Shown: positions 17,350 through 26,760, counted from the first letter of the stretch. The stretch: 64,000 nt of DNA from Dehalobacter sp. DCM (GCF_024972775.1 NZ_CP092282.1:620001-684000); one strand, 5' to 3'. Numbers and translations are program-made. The notes: generated by a model from the sequence alone, not told the origin.

Positions 17350-17754
17350 ATGCTTATTGCTTTTGCGACGACTGGCGAAGAAAGAATTAATGCCCATTTT
17401 GGGCTGGCTGATTCTTTTGCAGTGTACGAAGTGAATCCTGCGGGCAGTGAGTTTAAAGAAATGATCACCCTTCCAAAAAGTGAACAAGAAGATGACAAAG
17501 TAGAATTAAGGGCCGAAATACTGAAACAGTGCGCTGTTGTTTATTGCACGCATATTGGTGGTCCGGCGGCGGCACGTTTGGTTCAGAGTGGTATTCAGCC
17601 ACTCAAGGCGCCGGAGGGAACACCGATAACCCAGGAATTACAGCGCTTGCAAACAATGCTGAGAGATACGCCTGCACCTTGGCTGCGCAAGCGGTTGCAG
17701 GAAGAGATGAACAATAAGGAGGAGTCATGCCTATGCTCGTTTATCAAGGATTAA
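17350..17754 (+). CDS. nifX: NifX-family FeMo-co carrier protein
   Basis: A 134-residue NifX/NafY-type dinitrogenase iron-molybdenum cofactor biosynthesis protein. The family core MLIAFATTGEERINAHFGLADSF... and the CTHIGGPAAARLVQSGIQP segment are visible. It likely carries NifB-co or the VK-cluster between NifB, NifEN and NifDK. Its last 28 nt overlap the next ferredoxin gene, and the C-terminal residues NNKEESCLCSF encode that gene's ribosome site. Ribosome site GGAAGGAGAG precedes the ATG. Confidence 0.88.
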   Translation: MLIAFATTGEERINAHFGLADSFAVYEVNPAGSEFKEMITLPKSEQEDDKVELRAEILKQCAVVYCTHIGGPAAARLVQSGIQPLKAPEGTPITQELQRLQTMLRDTPAPWLRKRLQEEMNNKEESCLCSFIKD

Positions 17755-17999
17755 CCTTCGGCGGGTCACCGTGGATACCACAATTTATCAAGGATATTGA
17801 TCAAGAGTTATGTATCGGCTGCGGCCGTTGTGTCAAAGTGTGTTCCCAGGGTGCACTGGGTTTCGGGAATCTGAATGATGATGAAGATGCCGACAGAATG
17901 CAGTCTAAAATTGATAATAAAGATGATTGTATTGGCTGCATGGCATGCGGCAAAACCTGTGTCAAAAGAGCGATTAGTTTTGAGGCAAAAGAAATCTAA
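17727..17999 (+). CDS. Nif-associated 2x[4Fe-4S] ferredoxin
   Basis: A 90-residue bacterial-type ferredoxin. Cluster 1 ligands are CIGCGRCVKVC (about 28-38), and cluster 2 ligands are CIGCMACGKTC (about 71-81). The insertion between the two motifs is acidic and longer than in clostridial ferredoxins, as in the FdxB-type proteins of nif regions. The start overlaps nifX by 28 nt behind AAGGAGGAG. It may supply electrons or clusters for FeMo-co assembly, or reduce NifH. Confidence 0.88.
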   Translation: MPMLVYQGLTFGGSPWIPQFIKDIDQELCIGCGRCVKVCSQGALGFGNLNDDEDADRMQSKIDNKDDCIGCMACGKTCVKRAISFEAKEI

Positions 18000-18063
18000 T
18001 TTTTTTAAAAATAACCACGTTAGCAAGTGATAAAACGCCATAAGGAAAGGTGAGGTGAATCTG

Positions 18064-19440
18064 ATGGAAAAAGGGTCAAATCCGGCAATTGAGGAAAGGA
18101 AGGATTCTGTTCAAACCAAAGGTGAAACAAAAATGCAGCTGAAATGCAATACAGATAGTGTAGCAGGTTGTGTAAGCCAAAGAGCCTGTGTCTATTGTGG
18201 GGCCAGAGTTGTCCTCAATCCCATCACAGATGCAATTCACCTTGTACATGGACCGATAGGCTGTGCAAGTTATACGTGGGATATCCGGGGTAGTTTAACA
18301 AGCGGAGCGGATCTATTCCGCTTCAGCTTCTCCACGGATTTGCAGGAAATGGATGTCATTTTCGGCGGTGAAAAAAAACTAACACGGGCTATTGATGATT
18401 TGGTTGAAAAATACCACCCACCGCTGATTTTTGTCTATTCCACGTGTATTGTCGGCGTGATCGGAGACGATTTGGAGGCTGTTTGTAAAGAAGCATCCAG
18501 AAAACATGGGATTCAAGTCATCCCCGTTCAGTCTAGCGGTTTTATTGGCAGCAAATCAGCTGGATATAAAGCGGCGTGCGATGCCCTAATGCGGCTGATT
18601 GAACCACCGCCTGGCGAGATAATTGAGCAAGACAAAACGATTAATTATCTTGGTGAATTTAATCTCGCGGGGGAACTATGGATCATCCAGAATTACCTGA
18701 AAGAAATTGGTATCGACATCAACGTGGCGTTGACAGGTGATTCGCGTTTTGAAACTTTGAAATTGGCGAGTAAAGCGTGTTTGAATATTGTTCAATGCGC
18801 CGGCTCGATGATATATACGGCGGAACAAATGAAGGAGCGGTTTGGCATACCCTATATGACCGTCTCATTTATTGGAATCGAAGATACCTCGGAATCGTTG
18901 CGCAGGATCGCACAAACTTTTCTGGATCCTGAAATGATGCACAGGACAGAGGAACTGATTCAAGAGAAAACTGCAGCAATTGCACCAGAAATTGCGTTTT
19001 ACCGCAGCAAACTTCAGGGAAAGAAAGCTGCGATCTATGTCGGCGGTGGTTTTAAAGCAATCTCACTGATCAAACAATTCCGCGAGCTCGGTATTGAGGT
19101 AGTTATGGTGGGAACGCAAACTGGCAGACAGGAAGAATATGAGACAATCACTGATTTGGTTAAGGAAGGAACCGTCATAATGGACGACACGAATCCTTCA
19201 GAACTTGAGAAGTTTATCCTGGAAAAAGAAGCAGATCTTCTGGTAGGCGGTGTTAAAGAAAGACCGTTAGCATATAAAATGGGAATTGCGTTCATCGATC
19301 ATAATCATGACCGTAAACATCCATTAAGCGGTTACGCCGGAGCAGTAAATTTTGCCGAAGAAGTCTATGCGACAGTATGTTCTCCCGTGTGGAAATATCG
19401 AAGCATTATGACTGCAGGGGAAAAGGAGGAGAAACCATGA
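18064..19440 (+). CDS. nifE: FeMo-co scaffold protein NifE
   Basis: A 458-residue NifD paralogue. Cysteines characteristic of NifE are seen in SQRACVYCGARVVL and HGPIGCASYTW, and in YSTCIVGVIGDD. With NifN it forms the scaffold on which NifB-co matures to FeMo-co. The ATG at 18064 is preferred, 6 nt after GAGGTG; the GTG at 18055 overlaps that site. The last bases form an ATGA overlap with nifN, indicating coupled translation of the two subunits. Confidence 0.95.
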   Translation: MEKGSNPAIEERKDSVQTKGETKMQLKCNTDSVAGCVSQRACVYCGARVVLNPITDAIHLVHGPIGCASYTWDIRGSLTSGADLFRFSFSTDLQEMDVIFGGEKKLTRAIDDLVEKYHPPLIFVYSTCIVGVIGDDLEAVCKEASRKHGIQVIPVQSSGFIGSKSAGYKAACDALMRLIEPPPGEIIEQDKTINYLGEFNLAGELWIIQNYLKEIGIDINVALTGDSRFETLKLASKACLNIVQCAGSMIYTAEQMKERFGIPYMTVSFIGIEDTSESLRRIAQTFLDPEMMHRTEELIQEKTAAIAPEIAFYRSKLQGKKAAIYVGGGFKAISLIKQFRELGIEVVMVGTQTGRQEEYETITDLVKEGTVIMDDTNPSELEKFILEKEADLLVGGVKERPLAYKMGIAFIDHNHDRKHPLSGYAGAVNFAEEVYATVCSPVWKYRSIMTAGEKEEKP

Positions 19441-20834
19441 GTATACAAAAAGAAAATTACCGCAATGTCAGTGAAAACCCTTGTAATATGTGTATGCCGC
19501 TGGGCGGGATCATCGCTTTCAAGGGGATTGAAGGTTCGATGACACTCCTCCATGGTTCTCAGGGTTGTGCAACGTATATGCGTCGAACCATATCCGAGCA
19601 TTATGAAGAACCTATTGATGTCGCCTCTTCTTCGTTGAATGAGAAAGGAACTGTCTTTGGCGGCGAAGATAATTTGAAAAAAGGTTTGGATAATGTCCGT
19701 CTACTCTATAAACCCAAGATGATTGGTGTTTTAACGACCTGCTTAGCAGAAACAATCGGTGAAGACATCGGAGGAATAACAGGCCGGTATTTACAGGACA
19801 GAGGACTAACGGACCTGCCAATTGTTAATGTATCCACTCCTGGATACGGCGGTTCTCATTCAGAAGGATATTGGCATACCATATACCGCATTGTTTCTTC
19901 CCTCGCCTGTGATCGGACATCCCATTCCAAAATCAATGTTATTGTTCCTCATATCAGTGCGGCAGACTTACGAGAGATAAAACGGATGCTGCGTGAAATG
20001 GATTTAGACTTTACGCTATTACCCGACTACGCAGACACGTTAGATGCACCCTATTCGAAACCGTATAAAAAGATCCCGGATGGCGGAACAAAACTTGAGG
20101 ATATACGAAGAATGCCTGGGGCCAAAGCAACTTTGGAAATTGGGTTAACGGTTGAAGATGCGCAGTCGGCAGGTAAATACCTCGAGACAGAATTTGGAGT
20201 ACCCTTGTTTCGTGTACCTCTTCCTGTAGGAATCGAAAGTACGGACATCTTCTTTGACACGCTGAAAATTATCAGTGGGAAAGCGATAACGGACGAGATA
20301 ACCCGGGAAAGAGGCAGACTGCTGGATGGCATGTTTGACTCCCATAAATATAACTTTCTAGGCAGAGCGGTTATTTTCGGCGAACCGGAACAGGTTTATG
20401 CAGCTACCCGGCTTTGTCTGGAGAATGGAATTCATCCACTGATTATCGCCACAGGAAGCCGTAGCAAAAAGCTTGAACAATTGCTTCATTTGGAAATCGC
20501 CAAAACAAACAGCGCCACACATGGGTATGATGAAAAATTCATTATCATGGGCGATACCGACTTTGCGCATATTCTTGAGAAAAGCAAAGAACTGAACGTC
20601 AATCTGGCGATTGGCCATTCTGAAGGCAAGATTTTAACAGAGAGAGCGGATATTCCGCTAGTCCGATACGGCTTTCCGATTATCGACCGGGTTGGCGGGC
20701 AGCGCATGGTATCTGCTGGTTATCAGGGAAGTTTGAGTTTCTTGGACAGACTGACAAATACCCTGTTAGAAAACAAGTACCGGAATTATCGTCAGACAAT
20801 GTATGGGAAATATTATTCTGTCTCAGCCAAATAG
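19437..20834 (+). CDS. nifN: FeMo-co scaffold protein NifN
   Basis: A 465-residue NifK paralogue: NPCNMCMPLGG and HGSQGCATYMRR near the N-terminus, TTCLAETIGEDIGG near 100, and GYQGSLSFLDRLTNTLL near the C-terminus. It pairs with NifE. The start ATG overlaps the nifE stop in ATGA with GGAGGAG just before; the longer frame starting at 19377 lies inside nifE. It is not fused to a NifX domain, unlike NifN-NifX fusions in some anaerobes. Confidence 0.94.
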   Translation: MSIQKENYRNVSENPCNMCMPLGGIIAFKGIEGSMTLLHGSQGCATYMRRTISEHYEEPIDVASSSLNEKGTVFGGEDNLKKGLDNVRLLYKPKMIGVLTTCLAETIGEDIGGITGRYLQDRGLTDLPIVNVSTPGYGGSHSEGYWHTIYRIVSSLACDRTSHSKINVIVPHISAADLREIKRMLREMDLDFTLLPDYADTLDAPYSKPYKKIPDGGTKLEDIRRMPGAKATLEIGLTVEDAQSAGKYLETEFGVPLFRVPLPVGIESTDIFFDTLKIISGKAITDEITRERGRLLDGMFDSHKYNFLGRAVIFGEPEQVYAATRLCLENGIHPLIIATGSRSKKLEQLLHLEIAKTNSATHGYDEKFIIMGDTDFAHILEKSKELNVNLAIGHSEGKILTERADIPLVRYGFPIIDRVGGQRMVSAGYQGSLSFLDRLTNTLLENKYRNYRQTMYGKYYSVSAK

Positions 20835-20904
20835 ACGCTCTTCGTGTTTAAAACAATAAAGCTTTATATATTAAAATAATTTTTGATAGGGTCAGGTGAA
20901 TGAT

Positions 20905-21834
20905 ATGCTTAATCTTCATAACACAGATCAAATAAAAAGCAAATTAAATACAACAACCCATCCGTGTTATTCTTCCAAAGCGCAACATAAATATGCCAGG
21001 ATTCACCTGCCTGTTGCTCCTGCCTGTAATATCAGCTGCAATTACTGCCGCAGAGACTATGACTGTGTTAATGAAAGCCGGCCGGGTGTGACCAGTAAGG
21101 TGTTGGATCCGGAAGCTGCATTAGAGCGCTTCCAAATTGTCCGTAAGAAACTAAACAATTTAAGTGTTGTCGGCATAGCCGGACCCGGTGATGCGTTAGC
21201 CAACTGGGAAAAAACAAAACGGACACTCGAATTAATCCTCCAGGATGAACACGAAAATAATGATGATTGCCATAGTGAAATAAATTTCTGCTTATCGACA
21301 AACGGTCTTCTTTTACCTGAACTTGCAGAACAAATCGTGGCCTTGAATGTTAGGCATGTTACAGTTACAGTCAATAGTATTGATCCGAAAATTGGCGCGC
21401 AAATTTATAACAGCGTCAATTATCACGGCATAACCTATACCGGCACTGAGGGTGCTGAACTCCTTATCCGTAACCAGCTTGAAGGAATCAAAAAACTAGT
21501 GGATCTGAAGGTCTTGGTTAAGGTTAATATTGTCATGATTGATGGAACCAATGACAGTCATATTCCCGAAATTGTCAAGAAATTAAAGGAACTCGGGGTT
21601 TTTACAACCAATATTATGGGGTTTATTCCGGTAAAAGGCAGTGTGTTCGAAAACCGTAAACCGACAGATCCAAAAAACATTATGAAAATGAGATTGATCT
21701 GTGGAAAACATTTACAGCAGATGTCACATTGCAAGCATTGCAGAGCAGATGCCGTCGGCATGCTCGGAAAAGACTGTTCAGGCGAAATCTTTGAAATAAG
21801 AAAAAAGTGTAAAAATCACGTTGAAGCTGGATAA
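20905..21834 (+). CDS. nifB: FeMo-co biosynthesis radical SAM protein NifB (short form)
   Basis: A 309-residue radical SAM enzyme that makes NifB-co, the 8Fe core of FeMo-co. The SAM cluster motif is CNISCNYC near residue 33-40, preceded by HLPVAPA. A C-terminal cysteine set (CKHCRADAVGMLGKDC) is typical of NifB. It lacks the fused C-terminal NifX domain of proteobacterial NifB, and a separate nifX is encoded at 17350. The ATG at 20905 is taken rather than the GTG at 20896, which is within the AGGTG ribosome site. It lies 70 bp after nifN. Confidence 0.95.
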   Translation: MLNLHNTDQIKSKLNTTTHPCYSSKAQHKYARIHLPVAPACNISCNYCRRDYDCVNESRPGVTSKVLDPEAALERFQIVRKKLNNLSVVGIAGPGDALANWEKTKRTLELILQDEHENNDDCHSEINFCLSTNGLLLPELAEQIVALNVRHVTVTVNSIDPKIGAQIYNSVNYHGITYTGTEGAELLIRNQLEGIKKLVDLKVLVKVNIVMIDGTNDSHIPEIVKKLKELGVFTTNIMGFIPVKGSVFENRKPTDPKNIMKMRLICGKHLQQMSHCKHCRADAVGMLGKDCSGEIFEIRKKCKNHVEAG

Positions 21835-21859
21835 TATTCGTTAGCGAGGAGGAGTATGT

Positions 21860-22501
21860 ATGGCCCACAAAATAACAGTCTTGCTGAATAAAGAAGGGGA
21901 AACAGGCGTATTAACAGATGATTGCCGGGCAGTAACCTACACGCGCAGTTCCGGTATCTGGAAGGAAGCCGCAGGTTGCGGTTTTACTTTAAACGGTGTG
22001 ACGTCAATGAATGAATTACGGGATAGAATAGCAGAACTGGTCAATTTCATGGCGGATTACAAAATTTTTGTCGCAGCCAAAATTCAAGGAATTGCTTTAA
22101 ATATATTGCAGCAGGAAAATGTTATGTGCTGGGAAATTGCTGGATATCCGCAGAATTTACTGGATGCGGTTTTAAAAGAAGCGGAAGACGCGTGGTTAAG
22201 GGAAAAGAGCGCATTGCAAAGCCAGATAAATGATGACAATGAGTTTCAGTATATTCGAGAAATATCTTCAGGCCACTATGCCATTTCACTAAAAGAAATT
22301 CAAGAAAACAATACGCAGGTGACGACGAAACAAGCTCTTCTGCCGTTTCTTCAACGACAAAAATTTAAAATTTTGGAAATAGCATGCAGTCATATTCCAC
22401 AGTGGCTGGAGCCGGAACTTATGATGCGAGGCTTTGCCATGGAAGTTAATAAACAATACGGAAACGAAATGGAATTAATCGTAACATCTGATAACATCTG
22501 A
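21860..22501 (+). CDS. AnfO-like nitrogenase accessory protein
   Basis: A 213-residue protein resembling the AnfO family described next to Fe-only nitrogenase genes: an MAHKITVLLNKEGETGVL start, the GCGFTLNGV and AELVNFMADYKIFVAAKIQGI segments, and a variable C-terminal half. Its role in AnfO systems is not settled (assembly or protection is suggested). Here it lies between nifB and nifV in a Mo-type operon with no anfG, so it must serve the Mo enzyme or a wider function. An AGGAGGAG precedes the ATG; nifV starts 14 bp later. Family assignment is by pattern recall, not by search. Confidence 0.75.
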   Translation: MAHKITVLLNKEGETGVLTDDCRAVTYTRSSGIWKEAAGCGFTLNGVTSMNELRDRIAELVNFMADYKIFVAAKIQGIALNILQQENVMCWEIAGYPQNLLDAVLKEAEDAWLREKSALQSQINDDNEFQYIREISSGHYAISLKEIQENNTQVTTKQALLPFLQRQKFKILEIACSHIPQWLEPELMMRGFAMEVNKQYGNEMELIVTSDNI

Positions 22502-22515
22502 ACGGAGGGACTTGG

Positions 22516-23667
22516 ATGAGGAAGGTTGACATATTCGATACGACCTTAAGAGATGGGGAACAATCATTGGAAACAACACTCAACTGCTCGGAAAAAATTG
22601 AAATTGGCAAACAGCTGGTTAAACTTGGTGTTGATGTGATTGAGGCTGGTTTTCCCGCTTCCTCACCGAATGACTTCAAATCAGTACGCGCAATTAGTCA
22701 GGAGGTTAAAGGTGCGATTGTCTGCGGCTTGGCACGGTGTGTTGCTCAAGATATCGACCTCTGCGCAGACGCTCTCAGGGGAGCAAAGAACACCCGTGTT
22801 AATATTGGCTTGGCCGTATCGCCGATTCATATGGAAAAAAAACTGCGCTTAAAACCGCAGCAGGTAATCGATAAGGCTGTATGGGCTGTAAACTATGCCA
22901 GGAAATATTTCAACGAGGTGCAGTTTTTCTTAGAGGACGCCTACCGCAGTGAATTTGATTTTTTGGTTCGTATTATGGAAGAGGTAATCAAAGCCGGGGT
23001 AACAATTGTCACTGTTTCGGATACAGTAGGCGTGGCGATGCCCTGGAAGAGTAGCGAATTAATTAAGAATTTAAAGGAAACAGTGAAACAAGTCGATAAT
23101 ATAAAATTAAGCGTTCATTATCATAATGATTTAGGCTTAGCGGTTGCCAACTCCCTGATGGCTTTGCTAGCAGGTGCAGACCAAGTGGAAGGAACTATCA
23201 ACGGTATCGGTGAAAGGGCCGGCAATGCCTCACTCGAAGAGCTGCTTATGGCGCTTTACATGGAACAAACTACTTTCGGAATGAGTACAGGTGCCAATTA
23301 CGCTGAGATTTACATGACCAGTAAAGTGGTATCTGAAATCACGGGTATTGCAATTCCCCGTTATAAAGCGGTTGTCGGAGACAATATGTTTTGCCATGCT
23401 TCTGGGATTCATCAGGACGGCGTCATCAAAGAAAAACTGACTTATGAACCCTTTGATCCGGGAATCATCGGAGCTCCTGCAGGGAAAATTGTGCTTACGT
23501 CAAAATCCGGGCGCAATGCCTTAAGGCATAAATTAAAAGAGCTTGGCTATGAATATCACCAAGCTGAATTAGATCATATTTACCGAAAATTCATTTATAT
23601 CGCGGACCAAAAAAGAAGATCAGTGAATGAGCATGATTTGATCCGGCTAGTACTTTGTAACACCTAA
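22516..23667 (+). CDS. nifV: Homocitrate synthase NifV
   Basis: A 383-residue member of the DRE-TIM metallolyase family. The catalytic DTTLRDGEQ motif is at 8-16, HYHNDLGLAVANS carries the metal-ligand histidines, and GIGERAGNASLEE follows. It lacks the allosteric C-terminal domain of LeuA, and its place at the end of the nif operon makes homocitrate synthesis for FeMo-co the likely job; isopropylmalate synthase activity is the alternative. The last codons (23648-23667, residues LVLCNT and the stop) are made from the left terminal repeat of the element at 23648-23810, so the native C-terminus was probably altered. Confidence 0.9.
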   Translation: MRKVDIFDTTLRDGEQSLETTLNCSEKIEIGKQLVKLGVDVIEAGFPASSPNDFKSVRAISQEVKGAIVCGLARCVAQDIDLCADALRGAKNTRVNIGLAVSPIHMEKKLRLKPQQVIDKAVWAVNYARKYFNEVQFFLEDAYRSEFDFLVRIMEEVIKAGVTIVTVSDTVGVAMPWKSSELIKNLKETVKQVDNIKLSVHYHNDLGLAVANSLMALLAGADQVEGTINGIGERAGNASLEELLMALYMEQTTFGMSTGANYAEIYMTSKVVSEITGIAIPRYKAVVGDNMFCHASGIHQDGVIKEKLTYEPFDPGIIGAPAGKIVLTSKSGRNALRHKLKELGYEYHQAELDHIYRKFIYIADQKRRSVNEHDLIRLVLCNT

Positions 23668-23810
23668 AACTTGCATTACTCGGCGAGGAAAATTTACGTA
23701 TGACAAGGCGGAGGATTGAGTAATACTGGCTGTATTACGAATGACGACAACGCAGTTTGACGGAAATTTAACCGGCGATAATGTAAGGAATTAGGTGTTA
23801 CAGAGTACGA
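23648..23810. repeat. ~160-bp TIR element, copy A (overlaps nifV 3' end)
   Basis: The left end TAGTACTTTGTAACACCTAA (23648-23667) is inverted at the right end TTAGGTGTTACAGAGTAC (23791-23808). The interior contains GACAAGGCGGAGG and GACGACAACGCAG, followed by CGGAAATTTA. These core words recur in copies B (30826, reverse orientation) and C (42538). The left end lies inside nifV and supplies its stop codon. The element has no coding capacity. Confidence 0.8.
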
Positions 23811-23838
23811 GTTTCCTTGGGATAATAATTTGACGAAA

Positions 23839-24300
23839 TTATAGATTTTGATTTTTTCGCAAACAGATCAGTTGGGTGCCATGCCAACTGTTTTTTTTAT
23901 AAAAATCCAAAGCAGGTGTGTTGTTTTTATCTGCCAGTAATTGAAAACGGCGTGCGCCTTTTTCAGCCGCCCATTGTTCTATCCGATCAAGCAGCCGTTT
24001 TCCCAGACCGTTTCCCCGTTGTTCTTTTTCGACAATTAAATCTTCGATTAAAGCTGAAGGGCCACCCTCTGCTGTCGATATCAGGATCTGGCAGGTAACC
24101 ATTCCGATGATACGGTGATTCAGCTCTGCGACATAAATACACCGGTTTTCAGGGTCTTGTAGCAGCATTTCCAAACCGCGTTTTTGTAAAACATCATTGG
24201 GGGTAAAATCATTTTCAATGGAAAACAAGTCACTTAATAAATGACTGAGATCCTGTATATCAGCGTAATTCGCTTTCCTTATGAGATAGTTTGGTAGCAT
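23839..24300 (-). CDS. GNAT family N-acetyltransferase
   Basis: A 153-residue GCN5-related acetyltransferase. Acetyl-CoA binding is marked by the VEKEQRGNGLGKRLLDRIEQWA segment (R/Q-x-x-G-x-G/A, about residues 90-112), and the C-terminal ADKNNTPALDFYKKNSW motif is typical of the fold. Its substrate is not recognisable. An AAAGGCGG precedes the ATG at 24300. It follows the Mch homologue on the same strand after 78 bp and may share its transcript. Nothing ties it to nitrogen fixation. Confidence 0.88.
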   Translation of the reverse strand: MLPNYLIRKANYADIQDLSHLLSDLFSIENDFTPNDVLQKRGLEMLLQDPENRCIYVAELNHRIIGMVTCQILISTAEGGPSALIEDLIVEKEQRGNGLGKRLLDRIEQWAAEKGARRFQLLADKNNTPALDFYKKNSWHGTQLICLRKNQNL

Positions 24301-24378
24301 ACGTACCGCCTTTCAAGCAATTAATTTATTGTAGAAAACAATATCCTTCAAAACCACGAGATACAGGCAGCGGCAATA

Positions 24379-25356
24379 TCAGGAATAAGTAAAACCGAAA
24401 GATCGCGCCAAAATATCCGGACGCAGGATTCCTGAATGAAATGAATTGCCGCTATTTAAATTGGACATCCAGACAACGGCTGGCGTAAACAGATCGAGAT
24501 TCATCATATATAAATTATCATGCGTCCTTTCATATTCCATATATGCTTGTCCGAATCCATCAACGGCTGCTGACGGAACATATTTTACCAAATTGCTCAG
24601 AACATCGTCATCATCTCTTAGATAATAAATGACTGTTGATCCGTAAAAAATCGCGTCATTCGTCCTACCTAAAGCACTGTGGGTATTACGGGCGACAGGC
24701 GAAACAGGACAAACACCGCTGCCGGATATGATTTTGCCTAAATCATATCCCATTCGGCGTAATCTGAATAAACCTGTCTCTAAGGCTCTTGCAGCGACTT
24801 GGACCGTTCCAACAATCGAAGCGGTCGGTGCAATTAAAATATAAAGGTTTTCCAACCTGCAGTTGCATGCCTCTGCAATATGATGAACAATATTATCGGT
24901 TGGTAGGGAATTACCTTCCAGGCAGACAACGGCAATTTCGGAAAGGTCTTCACAGCCCAGTGCCTCAAATAATTTGCCTTTATGCATAATGGCGCGGGCA
25001 GGCCCGGATGCTGCAAAAAAACAATTGTCTAATTTTATCGTCCATCCAGCGAACTGGGAAGCCATACAGGCCCGGAGCGGATGATCCGTCATGACTTCAA
25101 TCGACGGCCAATGCAGACCGTTAAAATCATGCCAGTGCAATTGAACATTTGCCAGGCCGCCAAGACAGACTTTAGCAAATTGAAGGCCGGCTTCCAAACT
25201 GCCTTCGACATTGACACCACAGTCGAGAACGGTTGCTCCGTTCTTCATATGAGCCTCTATTTGAAATTGATCTGAGTTTGCTATCATTGCTTTGACGAGC
25301 GGAAAGGCCAGCATATTCGGGCTCAATTCAGGGATATAATCCAAAGGTAAAGCCAT
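24379..25356 (-). CDS. mch: Methenyltetrahydromethanopterin cyclohydrolase (Mch) homologue
   Basis: A 325-residue protein with the conserved Mch blocks in order: NGATVLDCGVNVEGSLEAGL, VCLGGLANV, IEVMTDHPLRACMASQFAGW, SGPARA, APTASIVGTVQVAARALETG, KIISGSGVCPVSPVA and GRTNDAIFYGSTVIYYL. In methanogens and methylotrophs Mch interconverts 5-formyl- and methenyl-H4MPT. The start at 25356 follows AGGGGGT by 6 nt; a longer frame starts at 25386. No other H4MPT gene is in the window, so the cofactor here could be a folate or another pterin. Next to carA, divergent. Assignment to the family is firm; the reaction in this host is uncertain. Confidence 0.85.
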   Translation of the reverse strand: MALPLDYIPELSPNMLAFPLVKAMIANSDQFQIEAHMKNGATVLDCGVNVEGSLEAGLQFAKVCLGGLANVQLHWHDFNGLHWPSIEVMTDHPLRACMASQFAGWTIKLDNCFFAASGPARAIMHKGKLFEALGCEDLSEIAVVCLEGNSLPTDNIVHHIAEACNCRLENLYILIAPTASIVGTVQVAARALETGLFRLRRMGYDLGKIISGSGVCPVSPVARNTHSALGRTNDAIFYGSTVIYYLRDDDDVLSNLVKYVPSAAVDGFGQAYMEYERTHDNLYMMNLDLFTPAVVWMSNLNSGNSFHSGILRPDILARSFGFTYS

Positions 25357-25525
25357 GTCGTACCCCCTATTATCGTTCTTATCCATTATATATCACGGAT
25401 TTATTTCAGTTCAATAACAGGTGCCCTATTTTTATGTCTGCCCGGCATTTATTAATAATCACAGCCAGGTCAGGAATTTCAATTGAAAAATATACAGTAT
25501 TCATGTTGTGCGATGTCGGACATAT

Positions 25526-25554
25526 TTATACAAACTGGCGTTTCATGTTATAAT
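25526..25554 (+). promoter_or_regulatory. Putative promoter of carA-carB
   Basis: An extended -10 (TGTTATAAT, hexamer 25549-25554) sits 17 bp after a TTATAC -35-like hexamer (25526-25531). It is about 90 bp upstream of the carA start. No pyrimidine attenuator was seen between it and the gene. Confidence 0.55.
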
Positions 25555-25651
25555 TGGGAGAGCTAATAATTCATAAATCATAAGAGAAAATGTTCAATAA
25601 TTCGCTTTATGATTGTTAATAATAATCGAAATAATTTCTGGAGGGATCCGC

Positions 25652-26758
25652 GTGCAGCAAAATGTGTATATTATCCTGGCAAATGGCCGGGTTTTTGAAG
25701 GAAAACCTTTTGGGGCAGAGGGAGAGACACTTGGCGAAATTGTATTTACCACGGCCATGACAGGATATCTGGAGACGCTTACCGACCCAAGCTATTATGG
25801 ACAGATCGTCATTCAAACGTTTCCTTTGATCGGTAATTATGGCATTATACCCGCTGATTTTGAGAGTGATTCACCAAAACTCAAAGCCTATGTTGTTCGG
25901 GAGTGGTGTCAGGTTCCTTCCAACTTTCGCAGTGAGGGTGACCTTGACACTTTTTTAAAGCAACATAATATTGTTGGCGTATATGGCGTCGATACCCGGG
26001 AACTGACCAAAATCATCAGAGAAGTCGGGGTTATGAATGCAAAAATTACGACAAATTTGGATAATATTGAAAAGGATATTGCCGAAATCAATCACTACAA
26101 AATAACAGACGCTGTCCGGAGTGTCTCATTCCATCGTAGAGATAACCGGGAAGCAGTAAACGGACTAAATTCGGAGGAATCAGATCCTGACCACTACCGC
26201 GTCGTTTTGTGGGATTTTGGGGCGAAGGAAAATATACACCGTGAGCTGGTGAAACGAGGATGTCATGTTATAACGGTGAGTGCCGATACGTCGGCCAAAG
26301 AAATCTTGGATTTTCAACCGAATGGCATCATGCTTTCCAACGGGCCGGGCGACCCGGCGGACAATCCGGAAATTATTACTGAGCTGGCAAAACTTGCCGA
26401 ATCCCGTCTGCCGATTTTTGGGATCTGTCTCGGACACCAACTGCTGGCGTTAGCGCAGGGAGCGAAAACAGCCAAACTCAAATATGGGCATCGCGGCGCG
26501 AATCAGCCGGTAAAGGACCTGAAGACCGGACGCGTCTATATTACCAGTCAGAACCATGGTTATGCCGTTATTACCGAGAGTTTGCCTTCGGATGCCCGCC
26601 TGCGTTTCCAAAATGCCAACGACGGAACATGCGAGGGGATAGAATATCAGAATATGCCTGCTTTTTCGGTACAATTCCATCCGGAAGCATCAGCAGGGCC
26701 GCTGGATACGGGTTATCTGTTTGACCAATTTATCGATTCAATGAGGAAGGACTGCTAG
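25652..26758 (+). CDS. carA: Carbamoyl-phosphate synthase small subunit
   Basis: The 368-residue glutaminase subunit releases ammonia from glutamine for CarB. The N-terminal CarA domain is intact ([24 protein letters not shown]... [16 protein letters not shown]), and the class I amidotransferase has the nucleophile Cys in GICLGHQ near residue 260 with the HPEA His/Glu near 345. A GTG start at 25652 follows GGAGGG by 6 nt. The carB fusion begins 2 bp after the stop. The pathway is arginine and pyrimidine synthesis. Confidence 0.95.
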   Translation: MQQNVYIILANGRVFEGKPFGAEGETLGEIVFTTAMTGYLETLTDPSYYGQIVIQTFPLIGNYGIIPADFESDSPKLKAYVVREWCQVPSNFRSEGDLDTFLKQHNIVGVYGVDTRELTKIIREVGVMNAKITTNLDNIEKDIAEINHYKITDAVRSVSFHRRDNREAVNGLNSEESDPDHYRVVLWDFGAKENIHRELVKRGCHVITVSADTSAKEILDFQPNGIMLSNGPGDPADNPEIITELAKLAESRLPIFGICLGHQLLALAQGAKTAKLKYGHRGANQPVKDLKTGRVYITSQNHGYAVITESLPSDARLRFQNANDGTCEGIEYQNMPAFSVQFHPEASAGPLDTGYLFDQFIDSMRKDC

Positions 26759-26760
26759 AC

